Below are positions 49,251 through 56,634 of a stretch of DNA of 64,000 nucleotides, piece after piece. Made by a program: the position numbers and the translations under genes. Origin of the DNA: Streptomyces wedmorensis. Lineage in GTDB: Bacteria; Actinomycetota; Actinomycetes; Streptomycetales; Streptomycetaceae. How positions within the stretch are numbered: position 1 is the stretch's first letter; every line of letters starts with the position of its first letter. The notes below the pieces were generated by a model. That model saw only the letters and a list, made by a program, of their open reading frames with translations, made no database searches and was not told the origin of the DNA. Location: NCBI RefSeq assembly GCF_000716445.1, contig NZ_JNWK01000079.1, positions 44,905-108,904 of the forward strand. The letters are read 5' to 3'.

Positions 49251-49766
49251 GTGACAGCGATCGAGGTCGACGAGGACGAGTACGGCTCCTGGACGGTCCT
49301 GCGGGTGCGGGGAGAACTGGACCTGGTCACCTCTCCCCGGATACGCCGCAGCGTCCACGACGCCGTCGCGGGCGGCCGGCACGACCTGGTGGTCGATCTG
49401 TCGGGTGTGCGGTTCTGCGACTCCAGCGGCGTCGGCGTCCTGATCGCCGCCCGCCGTCTCCTCCGCTCCTGCGGCGGCCGCCTCCGCCTGATCCTCCCGG
49501 GCGGCGCCGCAAGCACCGCAAGCACCGGAAGCACCGGAAGCACCCCAAGCACCCCAAGCACCCCAAGCACCGGAAGTACCGGAGTCGGCGGCAGCACCCG
49601 CAGCACCGGCAGCGCCGGTGACGGAGGCGGCTTCGGGGAGGCGGCCGGCCTCGGGGACGGTCACGTGGACCGGGTGCTGTCCGCGCTCGGCGTCCGGCGC
49701 CTCTTCGACGTGTACGAGGACGTGCCGGGGGCGCTCACGGGGCCGCCGGACCGAATCGCTCCCTGA
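49251..49766 (+). CDS. STAS-domain anti-sigma-factor antagonist with Ser/Thr/Gly repeat insertion
   Basis: A 171-residue SpoIIAA/RsbV-like protein. The STAS fold starts with WTVLRVRGELDLVTSPRIRR and has the phosphoacceptor region VRFCDSSGVGVLIAAR (Ser58/Ser59). Residues ~85-137 are an inserted GSTGSTPSTPSTPST-type stretch encoded by 9-bp DNA repeats, separating the last strand/helix (VDRVLSALGVRRLFDVYEDV). Such a loop is not usual in STAS proteins. It probably binds an anti-sigma kinase such as the ATPase at 54997 (inference). It overlaps the ligase gene tail-to-tail by 32 bases. Confidence 0.88.
   Translation: MTAIEVDEDEYGSWTVLRVRGELDLVTSPRIRRSVHDAVAGGRHDLVVDLSGVRFCDSSGVGVLIAARRLLRSCGGRLRLILPGGAASTASTGSTGSTPSTPSTPSTGSTGVGGSTRSTGSAGDGGGFGEAAGLGDGHVDRVLSALGVRRLFDVYEDVPGALTGPPDRIAP
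49511..49588 (+). repeat. 9-bp minisatellite inside the STAS gene
   Basis: Eight to nine units of agcaccccA/agcaccgga type, each three codons (Ser-Thr-Gly/Pro). Unit gain or loss keeps the reading frame. Confidence 0.85.
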
Positions 49767-51246
49767 GCCGGTACTTGAGCACCTTCCGCAGGGTCTCGTT
49801 GCGGGGGAGGGCGTCCATCAGTTCCAGCTGCTCCGGCAGTTTGTGGACGGACAGGCCCGCCTCCCGCAGGAAGGCCGTGACGGCGGGCAGGGTCAGCGGG
49901 GCCGCGCCCGGGGGCTGTTCGACGACGGCGCAGACGCGTTCGCCGCGTTCGGCGTCCGGGAGGCCGATGACGGCCGCGTCGCCGACGTCGGGGTGGCGGT
50001 GGAGGAGGTCCTCGATCTCCTTGGCCGATATGTTCTCTCCCTTCCGGATGATGATGTCCTTGATCCGGCCGGTGAGGACGAGGTGGCCGGTCGGGGTCAG
50101 GTGCCCGACGTCCCCGGTGATCAGGAAGCCGTCCTCGTCGAAGGCGGCGGCCGTCTGCGCCGGGTCCAGGTAGCCCTGGCAGACGGCCTCGCCCCGGAGG
50201 CGGACCTCGCCGTCGTCGGTGATGCGGATCTCCATGCCGGCCGGCGGGCGGCCCTCGGTCGTGGCGAGGTTCTCGACGGTGTCGTCGGGCGCGCCCATGG
50301 TGATCATGGGGACCTCGGTCATGCCGTACCCGTGGGTGAGCTGGCAGCCCAGCTCCTTCCGTACGGCGTGGTAGATCTCCGGCGGCTTGGGCGCGCCGCC
50401 GCCCGCGAGCAGCCGCAGGGTGGGGATGACGGGCTTGTCGGGCTGCTTGCGCTGTTCGGTGAGGAACATCGAGTAGAAGGCGGTGGAGCCGCCGGCCACG
50501 GTCACGCCGTGCCGGTTGTACTCGTCCAGGGCGTCGGGCAGCGCGAACTGTTCGAACATGACGGCGGGGAACCCGTACAGGAGCAGCATCACCGTGTAGT
50601 CGGGTCCGGCGATGTGCGCGTACGGGAAGGCCATGGAGCCGACGTCCTCGGCGGTCAGCCTCAGCGCGTGCGCGAGGCAGGAGCCGCCGGCGAGGAGCGA
50701 GCGGTCGGTGTGCAGCACGCCCTTGGGGTCGGAGGTGGTGCCGGAGGTCCAGTAGATCCAGCGGACGTCGGTGCCCGAGGCGGGCGGTGGCGGCAGGACG
50801 GCCGGGTCGCCGTCGGGCAGGTCCTCGTACGCCTCGAAGATCCCGCGCGCGCCGAGCCGCCGTGCCATCTCCGTGTGGTCGTGTCCGCGCCAGACTCCGG
50901 GGACCGCGAAGTGCTCGGCCCGGGACTCGCGCAGCGCGAAGCCGACCTCCTTGTCCCGGTAGAAGGGGATCACCGGCGTCTGTACGGCTCCGACGCGGGC
51001 GAGCGCGAAGGTGAGCACCGCCGTCTCGATGCGGGTGGGCAGCTGCCAGGCGACGACCGTCCCGGCGCGCACGCCCTTGTCGTACAGCCCGGCGGCGCAC
51101 CGCTCGGCCCGGTCCCGCAGGCCGCCGAAGGTGAGTACGCGGTCGCCCTGGAGCAGGACGGGCCGGTCGGGGGTGAGCTCGGCCCGGCGTTCGACGAGTT
51201 CCCAGAGCGTGCGGGACTCGCCCAGGGCGTGTGCGGTGTCGTTCAT
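49735..51246 (-). CDS. AMP-dependent acyl-CoA ligase, FadD3/cyclohexanecarboxylate-CoA-ligase-like
   Basis: A 503-residue ANL enzyme: WTSGTTSDPKGVLHT near 168-182, GYGMTEVP near 320, the hinge GRIKDIIIRKGENISAKEIE near 407-426, and the C-terminal Lys of NETLRKVLKYRLR. The IRKGENIS variant is typical of ligases in steroid-ring, cyclohexane-carboxylate or aromatic acid pathways. It activates the substrate of the cluster to its right. AGGAGGAG precedes the ATG, and a CTGACG-TTG-CGTCAG palindrome lies 17 bases upstream of the start. Confidence 0.9.
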   Translation of the reverse strand: MNDTAHALGESRTLWELVERRAELTPDRPVLLQGDRVLTFGGLRDRAERCAAGLYDKGVRAGTVVAWQLPTRIETAVLTFALARVGAVQTPVIPFYRDKEVGFALRESRAEHFAVPGVWRGHDHTEMARRLGARGIFEAYEDLPDGDPAVLPPPPASGTDVRWIYWTSGTTSDPKGVLHTDRSLLAGGSCLAHALRLTAEDVGSMAFPYAHIAGPDYTVMLLLYGFPAVMFEQFALPDALDEYNRHGVTVAGGSTAFYSMFLTEQRKQPDKPVIPTLRLLAGGGAPKPPEIYHAVRKELGCQLTHGYGMTEVPMITMGAPDDTVENLATTEGRPPAGMEIRITDDGEVRLRGEAVCQGYLDPAQTAAAFDEDGFLITGDVGHLTPTGHLVLTGRIKDIIIRKGENISAKEIEDLLHRHPDVGDAAVIGLPDAERGERVCAVVEQPPGAAPLTLPAVTAFLREAGLSVHKLPEQLELMDALPRNETLRKVLKYRLRERFGPAAP

Positions 51247-51262
51247 CCCGTACTCCTCCTGG

Positions 51263-51277
51263 CTGACGTTGCGTCAG
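51263..51277. promoter_or_regulatory. Palindrome CTGACG-TTG-CGTCAG before the ligase
   Basis: A perfect 6-3-6 inverted repeat just upstream of the ligase start at 51246, sharing the TGACG half-site with the palindromes at 51339, 56563 and 56597. Confidence 0.6.
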
Positions 51278-51338
51278 ATAGTGCGGTGAGCGTAGAGGTC
51301 CGACGCTTGTCGGTCCAGGGGTGCGGGGCTAGCCTGAT

Positions 51339-51356
51339 CCCGTCAGATCTGACGGG
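51339..51356. promoter_or_regulatory. Perfect 18-bp palindrome before the amidohydrolase
   Basis: CCCGTCAGATCTGACGGG is fully self-complementary, 49 bases upstream of the amidohydrolase start. It combines CCGTCAGA and TCTGACGG, the half-sites also found in the cyclase/SDR promoter. Confidence 0.65.
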
Positions 51357-51404
51357 TCATCAGAAACGGGCCGGGAGCGGTCCGCCCAATCCGGGAGAGG
51401 CTCC

Positions 51405-52607
51405 ATGACGGAACTGCCCCGCATCATCAGCGTCGACGACCACGTGATCGAGCCGGCCCACCTCTTCGAGACCTGGCTCCCGAAGAAGTACCGCGACCGG
51501 GGCCCCCGGCCCCTCACGGCCGGCATCGGCGAGCTCGCCTACGTCGCCGGCAAGTACCAGATCACGATGGACCCCGAAGGCCCGCCCACCGACTGGTGGA
51601 TCTACGAGGACCTCAAGTTCCCGTACAAGCGCAACATCGCCGCCGTCGGCTTCGACCGTGACGACATGACCCTCGAAGGCATCACGCGCGAGGAGATGCG
51701 GCGCGGCTGCTGGGACCCGGCCGCCCGCCTCAAGGACATGGACCTCAACCACGTCGAGGCCTCCCTCTGCTTCCCCACCTTCCCCCGCTTCTGTGGCCAG
51801 ACCTTCGCCGAGGCGCACGACAAGGAGGTCGCCCTCGCCTGCGTGCGCGCCTACAACGACTGGATGGTCGAGGAGTGGTGCGGGGACAGCGGCGGCCGGC
51901 TCATCCCGCTCTGCATCATCCCCCTCTGGGACATCGACCTCGCCGTGGCCGAGATCCGGCGCAACGCCGCCCGGGGGGTCAAGGCCGTCACCTTCTCCGA
52001 GATCCCCACCCACCTCGGACTCCCCTCCATCCACTCCGGCTACTGGGACCCCTTCTTCGCCGTCTGCCAGGAGACCGGCACGGTGGTCAACATGCACATC
52101 GGCTCCAGCAGCCAGATGCCCGCCGCGTCCCCCGACGCCCCGCCCGCCGTCCAGGCCTCCCTCAGCTTCAACAACGCCATGGCCTCGATGATGGACTTCC
52201 TCTTCAGCGGCGTCCTCGTCAAGTTCCCCCGGCTCAAGCTCGCCTACAGCGAAGGCCAGATGGGCTGGATCCCGTACGCCCTCGAACGCGCCGACGACGT
52301 CTGGGAGGAGCACCGCGCCTGGGGCGGCGTCCGCGACCTGATCCCCGAGCCGCCGTCCACGTACTACTACCGGCAGATCTTCTGCTGCTTCTTCCGCGAC
52401 AAGCACGGCATCGCCTCGCTGGACGTGGTCGGCAGGGACAACGCCACCTTCGAGACCGACTACCCGCACGTCGACTCGACCTTCCCGCACACCAAGGAGG
52501 TCGCCCTCGACCACGTCCGGGGCCTCGACGACGAGACGATCTACAAGCTCATGCGCGGCAACGCCATCCGCATGCTCGGCCTCGACCTCGACCGGGGCCT
52601 CGTCTGA
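51405..52607 (+). CDS. Amidohydrolase-family protein (ACMSD-like)
   Basis: A 400-residue TIM-barrel metalloenzyme: SVDDHVIEP (the first metal-binding D-x-H, residues ~9-17), IPTHLGLPSIHSGYWDPFF (~205-223), VNMHIGSS (~235-242) and SEGQMGWIPYALERAD. This is the decarboxylase/amidohydrolase_2 branch including ACMSD-like and aromatic acid decarboxylases. In this operon it may act on a ring-cleavage or cyclic CoA intermediate. The ATG follows GGGAGAGG, and the stop overlaps the next start (TGATG). Confidence 0.88.
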   Translation: MTELPRIISVDDHVIEPAHLFETWLPKKYRDRGPRPLTAGIGELAYVAGKYQITMDPEGPPTDWWIYEDLKFPYKRNIAAVGFDRDDMTLEGITREEMRRGCWDPAARLKDMDLNHVEASLCFPTFPRFCGQTFAEAHDKEVALACVRAYNDWMVEEWCGDSGGRLIPLCIIPLWDIDLAVAEIRRNAARGVKAVTFSEIPTHLGLPSIHSGYWDPFFAVCQETGTVVNMHIGSSSQMPAASPDAPPAVQASLSFNNAMASMMDFLFSGVLVKFPRLKLAYSEGQMGWIPYALERADDVWEEHRAWGGVRDLIPEPPSTYYYRQIFCCFFRDKHGIASLDVVGRDNATFETDYPHVDSTFPHTKEVALDHVRGLDDETIYKLMRGNAIRMLGLDLDRGLV

Positions 52608-53743
52608 TGGACCTCACCTGCACCGACGAGGAGGAGGAGTTCCGCGCCCGGCTGCGGGAGTGGCTCACCGCCACCCTGCCCGCGCTCCCGCCGAGACCCG
52701 ACCCGCTCGACTGGCCGGCCCGGCGCGCGTACGACTGCGGATGGCAGCGCCGGCTGTACGACGCCGGATACGCCGACGTCCACTGGGACGCGTCCCCCAC
52801 CCAGCGGCTCATCTACCTGGAGGAGACCGAACTCGCCGGCGCCCCCTACGTCGGCGCCAACTTCGTCGGCCTCCTCCACGCCGGACCCACCATCGCCGCC
52901 GAAGGCACCGCGGGGCAGCGGGAGCGCTGGCTGCCGCCGATCCTGCGCGGCGACCACGTCTGGTGCCAGGGCTTCAGCGAACCCGACGCCGGGTCCGACC
53001 TCGCCTCCCTGCGCACCCGGGCCGTCCGGGACGGCGACGAGTACGTCGTCACCGGACAGAAGATCTGGACCTCCCACGCCGAGGTCGCCGACTGGTGCGA
53101 ACTCCTCGTCCGCACGGACCCCGACGCGCCCTCGAAGCACCGGGGCATCAGCTGGCTCGCCATGCCGATGGACGCGCCCGGCATCACCGTACGGCCGCTG
53201 CGCACCCTGGCGGGCTCCACCGAGTTCGCCGAGGTCTTCCTCGACGAGGTCCGGATACCCGTAGGGAACCGGGTGGGGGACGAGAACGACGGCTGGCGCG
53301 TCACCATGGTGACCCTCTCCTTCGAACGCGGCACCGCCTTCGTCGGCGAGGTCGTCGCCTGCCGCCGCCTCCTCGGCGAACTCGCCCGTACGGCCCGGAA
53401 GAACGGCACCTGGGACGATCCCGTCCTCCGCCGGCGGCTCGGCAGGCTCGCCGCCGAGTTCCGGGCCCTCTGGCGGCTCACCCAGGCCAACGTCAGCGAG
53501 GCCCAGGCGACCGGCGGCGTCCCCGGCGCCGGCGGCTCCGTCTTCAAGCTCCACTACTCGCACGCCCGCCAGGAGCTGTACGAGGCCGCCGCCACCGTCC
53601 TCGGCCCCGACGCGCTCGACCTCGACCGCGACTGGACCCTCGACCGGCTGTCGTCCCTCTCGTACACGATCGCCGCCGGCACCTCCCAGATCCAGCGCAA
53701 CATCGTCGCCGAGCGCATCCTCGGCCTCCCGAAGGGCCGGTGA
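52607..53743 (+). CDS. Acyl-CoA dehydrogenase
   Basis: A 378-residue flavoprotein with FSEPDAGSDLASLRTRA near 124-140 and TGQKIWTSHAEVADWCELLVRT near 149-170, and the C-terminal segment IAAGTSQIQRNIVAERILGLP. It desaturates an acyl-CoA. The pair of consecutive acyl-CoA dehydrogenase genes here resembles the heteromeric enzymes of steroid side-chain degradation. Starts one base into the amidohydrolase stop. Confidence 0.92.
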   Translation: MDLTCTDEEEEFRARLREWLTATLPALPPRPDPLDWPARRAYDCGWQRRLYDAGYADVHWDASPTQRLIYLEETELAGAPYVGANFVGLLHAGPTIAAEGTAGQRERWLPPILRGDHVWCQGFSEPDAGSDLASLRTRAVRDGDEYVVTGQKIWTSHAEVADWCELLVRTDPDAPSKHRGISWLAMPMDAPGITVRPLRTLAGSTEFAEVFLDEVRIPVGNRVGDENDGWRVTMVTLSFERGTAFVGEVVACRRLLGELARTARKNGTWDDPVLRRRLGRLAAEFRALWRLTQANVSEAQATGGVPGAGGSVFKLHYSHARQELYEAAATVLGPDALDLDRDWTLDRLSSLSYTIAAGTSQIQRNIVAERILGLPKGR

Positions 53744-53748
53744 CCGTC

Positions 53749-54645
53749 ATGGACTTCCGACTCACCGAGGACCAGCGGGACCTGCGGCGGGGGGTGCGGG
53801 AACTGCTGGCGCGGCGCTTCGACCGGGACGCGCTGCGGGCCGCCGTGGACTCCCCGGGGCTCGACCGCGGCCTGTGGCGGGAGCTCGGCGCCGCCGGGTT
53901 CTTCTCGCTGCGGCTTCCCGAGGAGGACGGCGGGGTGGGGCTCGGGCTGCCCGAGGCGGTGCTCGTGTTCGAGGAGGTGGGGAGGGCGCTGCTGCCGGGG
54001 CCGCTCGTCGCCACGCACGTCGCGGCGGGGGTCGTGCCGGGGGCCGCGGAGGGGGCTGTCGTGGTGACCTCCGCGTCGGAGGGGCTGGTGCCCTGGCTGG
54101 ACGAGGCGGACGTGGTGCGGGGGGAGGCGGAGGGGGCGGTGCCCGTGCGGTCGGTCGATCCGCTCACCCCACTGCACCGCGTACCCGGCAACGGGGGTCG
54201 CGCCCACCCGTTCCGCCCTGCGGAACACCTGCCCACGACGGTTTCGACGGGGATCCTGCTCACCGCCGCCGAGCAGGTCGGGAGTGCCGGGCGGACCACC
54301 GAGATGGCGGTGGCGTACGCGCGGGAGAGAGAGCAGTTCGGGCAGGTGATCGGGGGGTTCCAGGCGGTGAAGCACCTGTGTGCGGGGATGTTCGTGCGGG
54401 CCGAGCTCGCGCGGGTGGCCGTGCGGGCGGCGGCCGTGACGGGGGACGGCGTGGAGATCGCGGGGGCCAAGCTCCTCGCCGACGAGGCCGCCACGGCGAA
54501 CGCCCGTGACTGCCTGCAGGTGTACGGCGGGATGGGGTTCACCTGGGAGGCGGACGTGCACCTGCACCTGAAGAGGGCGTGGGTGCGGGCCCGGCTGGGG
54601 ATGACGGGGGCGCGGGCGGAGGAGGTGGTGGCGGCGGGCCTGTAG
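53749..54645 (+). CDS. Short acyl-CoA dehydrogenase with an in-frame palindromic repeat insertion
   Basis: A 298-residue protein, shorter than the usual ~380. The N-terminal domain (MDFRLTEDQRDLRRGVREL) and the C-terminal helical domain (YAREREQFGQVIGGFQAVKH; QVYGGMGFTWEADVHLHLKR) are clear; the middle beta-domain is reduced. Residues near 150-164 (GRAHPFRPAEHLPTT) are encoded by a copy of the palindromic repeat at 54197-54239. It probably pairs with the preceding dehydrogenase as a non-identical subunit. GTG 53740 is an alternative start. Confidence 0.85.
   Translation: MDFRLTEDQRDLRRGVRELLARRFDRDALRAAVDSPGLDRGLWRELGAAGFFSLRLPEEDGGVGLGLPEAVLVFEEVGRALLPGPLVATHVAAGVVPGAAEGAVVVTSASEGLVPWLDEADVVRGEAEGAVPVRSVDPLTPLHRVPGNGGRAHPFRPAEHLPTTVSTGILLTAAEQVGSAGRTTEMAVAYAREREQFGQVIGGFQAVKHLCAGMFVRAELARVAVRAAAVTGDGVEIAGAKLLADEAATANARDCLQVYGGMGFTWEADVHLHLKRAWVRARLGMTGARAEEVVAAGL
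54197..54239 (+). repeat. Palindromic repeat module inside a coding sequence, copy E
   Basis: GTCG...GTTCCGC-CCT-GCGGAAC...CGAC. It matches the right module of copy D (63949-63992) except for a 1-base shorter loop and a compensated outer stem (GTCG/CGAC instead of GTTG/CAAC). It is 43 bases long and keeps the frame. Confidence 0.75.
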
Positions 54646-54747
54646 CGCTGCGCGTCCGATGCGTGACGGAGCGTCGATATCGGGTTGTGTCCTTCGGAGG
54701 GGTCGTCACGGCCCGGAGTCGGCCTCCGGCTCCGGTACTCTCCGTGG

Positions 54748-54993
54748 ATGCGCGTGCACGTCGGCCCGGATCGTCCCGGTGTCGCCCTTGGGGTGGCCCC
54801 GTGTCCGGGAATGCCCGCCGTTCGCGCTCGGCGTTCGACTACCCGCAGCGTGCGTCGCACAGTATGGACCATGCGTACTCCTTCGCGCTGGAATATGCCC
54901 GAAGCGCTTGTTGCGGTGACTGTACGTCAACCATGCTGTCCCACAAGGGAATCACGTTCCGTAAAGGTGTGTCCGCCGGTTCGGATGGTGTGA
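54748..54993 (+). CDS. Possible 81-residue leaderless ORF before the ATPase gene
   Basis: ATG 54748 sits 6 bases after TACTCT (54736-54741), the same layout as the leaderless leader peptide at 17456. The 81-residue product (MRVHVGPDRPGVALG..., with MPEALVAVTVRQPCCPTR late) has no recognised family. Its TGA lies 3 bases before the ATPase GTG, which would couple translation. Coding bias is modest. Apart from this, 54646-54996 holds only promoter-like sequence. Confidence 0.35.
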   Translation: MRVHVGPDRPGVALGVAPCPGMPAVRARRSTTRSVRRTVWTMRTPSRWNMPEALVAVTVRQPCCPTRESRSVKVCPPVRMV

Positions 54994-54996
54994 GCG

Positions 54997-55440
54997 GTGC
55001 AGGTGCTTCAGGTGCAGTTGGAGGTCGGGCCCGACCCGGCGGAGGTCGGTCGGGCCCGGAGGTGGGCGCGGTCACGGCTCGCCGGTTCGGGCATAGGTGA
55101 TGACGAGCCGCTGGCCGACACGCTGGTGCTGATCATCTCGGAGCTCGTGACCAACGCCGTGGTGCACACGGGATGTCCCGCCGTGCTGCGGATGCTGTTC
55201 GCGGCCGGGGGCGGGGTGCGGGTCGAGGTGGCCGACGCGAGCGACCGTCCGCCGCGGCCCCGGCACGCGGACGGCGACGACACCAACGGGCGCGGCCTTG
55301 AGTTGGTGGACGGCCTGGCCGACCGGTGGGGCTGGCAGCCGGAAGGTGCCGGTAAGAGCATCTGGTGCGAGGTGGACCGGGTGTCGGTGGCTCCCTCGCG
55401 CGGGCAGGGCGTGGTGTTGCCCGGCCGGGTGCACTGTTGA
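54997..55440 (+). CDS. Anti-sigma-type Ser-kinase-like ATPase (RsbW/SpoIIAB family)
   Basis: A 147-residue HATPase_c_2 domain protein: N-box ISELVTNAVVHTG (~46-58), G1 region EVADASDRPPRPR (~77-89), G2 GRGLELVDGLADRWG (~97-111). Streptomyces has dozens of these; they bind or phosphorylate STAS proteins and/or sigma factors. The STAS protein at 49251 is a possible partner. It interrupts the catabolic cluster without evident functional link. The GTG start lies close after the small ORF. Confidence 0.88.
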   Translation: MQVLQVQLEVGPDPAEVGRARRWARSRLAGSGIGDDEPLADTLVLIISELVTNAVVHTGCPAVLRMLFAAGGGVRVEVADASDRPPRPRHADGDDTNGRGLELVDGLADRWGWQPEGAGKSIWCEVDRVSVAPSRGQGVVLPGRVHC

Positions 55441-55491
55441 CGATTCGTGGCGTTTTGCCCACTCTGGTGTGAGCGATTCGTGGCGAGGGGA

Positions 55492-55514
55492 GCCGAGGGC
55501 CGTGTGCCCTCGGC
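55492..55514 (+). terminator. Terminator after the ATPase
   Basis: GCCGAGGGC (55492-55500), loop CGTGT, GCCCTCGGC (55506-55514), about 50 bases after the stop. Confidence 0.7.
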
Positions 55515-55606
55515 GTGTGCGGGTCGTGGCCGGGTGGCGGCGGCCGTGCCGTGCTCGGGGCGCGCGCGAGCGCGCCGCCGCCCGTCGACCCGCAGGTGCG
55601 GGTGCC

Positions 55607-56533
55607 TCAGAGGATGGCGACCGGGGCCACCGGTGTGCCCGTGCCGCCGACGAAGGGTTCCGGCATGGCGGAGAGCAGGAAGGCGTAGCGCCGTTCTTGT
55701 GCACAGGCTGTGGACAAGGCTTCGAGGTTCCAGTTCTGTCCCTGGAGCATTCCCATCTCGACCAGGTCGAGCGCGTGGACGGGCAGCCACAGGTCGTCGA
55801 TCTCGGGCGGGAAGATCTCGAAGGTGAGCGTGTCGTTGGCGACGGCCGCGACGTCACGGGCGTGGAACCACTCCGGCGTGCGGATCGAGAGGCCCGGTGA
55901 CGGGAAGGCGTACCCGTGCCTGTCCCCGGCCAGGTACGACTGCATCTGACCGGTCCGTACGAGCACGATGTCGCCGGCGCGGACCGTGACGCCGCCGAAC
56001 TCCGCCGCCTCGTCGAGGTCCTCCGGGGTGACGGCGTGGTCGCCGGGCAGCCGGTCGAGGCCCTTCGCGGCGGCGACGTCCAGGAGGACCCCCCGGCTCA
56101 CGACGTGCCGGGCGGTGTGGATGCCGCTGAACTCGGAGCGGCCGTGCGGGGTGATGGTGGCGGCGGGGCGGCCGTTGTAGATGCGGCCCGAGTGCGAGGC
56201 GTGGGTCAGGGCGTCCCAGTGGGTGCCGGCCTGGAGGCCGAGGGTCACGGCGTCGTCGCTGGTGGCGACCGTGCCGGGGCCGAAGAGCTCCTGGTTGACC
56301 TGGACCATGACGTGGAGCGGGTTCACCCGGCCGGGGATCATCCCGGTCTGCACCCCGTCCTGCTTCAGGTCGACGGCGAGGGGGACGCGTCGGCCGGTGC
56401 GGACGGTGGCGACGGCCTCGCGCACGACCTCGTCGGTGACGAGGTTGAGGGTGCCGATCTCGTCGTCCCGGCCCCAACGGCCCCAGTTGTTGACGCGTTT
56501 GGCGATCTCGTGAAAAGCGGTGGGGAGAGACAT
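55607..56533 (-). CDS. Cyclase-family (kynurenine-formamidase-like) metal hydrolase
   Basis: A 308-residue enzyme of the cyclase/KynB fold. The zinc-binding segment THWDALTHASH gives H105, D107 and H111; the C-terminal part has PPEIDDLWLPVHALDLVEMGMLQGQNWNLEAL. Relatives hydrolyse formamides or cyclise polyketide-like or isatin substrates. In this cluster it may open or close a ring of the degraded compound. It is divergent from the SDR gene and shares two TCTGACGG palindromes with it. Confidence 0.87.
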   Translation of the reverse strand: MSLPTAFHEIAKRVNNWGRWGRDDEIGTLNLVTDEVVREAVATVRTGRRVPLAVDLKQDGVQTGMIPGRVNPLHVMVQVNQELFGPGTVATSDDAVTLGLQAGTHWDALTHASHSGRIYNGRPAATITPHGRSEFSGIHTARHVVSRGVLLDVAAAKGLDRLPGDHAVTPEDLDEAAEFGGVTVRAGDIVLVRTGQMQSYLAGDRHGYAFPSPGLSIRTPEWFHARDVAAVANDTLTFEIFPPEIDDLWLPVHALDLVEMGMLQGQNWNLEALSTACAQERRYAFLLSAMPEPFVGGTGTPVAPVAIL

Positions 56534-56562
56534 CGGGGCCTCCGGGGTCTTGTTTTCCGGTA

Positions 56563-56578
56563 TCTGACGGACCGTAGA
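56563..56578. promoter_or_regulatory. Operator-like palindrome TCTGACGG-A-CCGTAGA
   Basis: The left half is exact and the right half lacks one base compared with CCGTCAGA. It lies 29 bases upstream of the cyclase start. Confidence 0.6.
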
Positions 56579-56596
56579 ATCCTGACGACGAACGAA

Positions 56597-56613
56597 TCTA
56601 ACGGACCGTCAGA
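56597..56613. promoter_or_regulatory. Operator-like palindrome TCTAACGG-A-CCGTCAGA
   Basis: A 17-bp inverted repeat with one mismatch, 21 bases upstream of the SDR start and 34 bases from the partner site at 56563. Confidence 0.65.
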
Positions 56614-56634
56614 AAATGCGGGAAGGGGCCGGGC

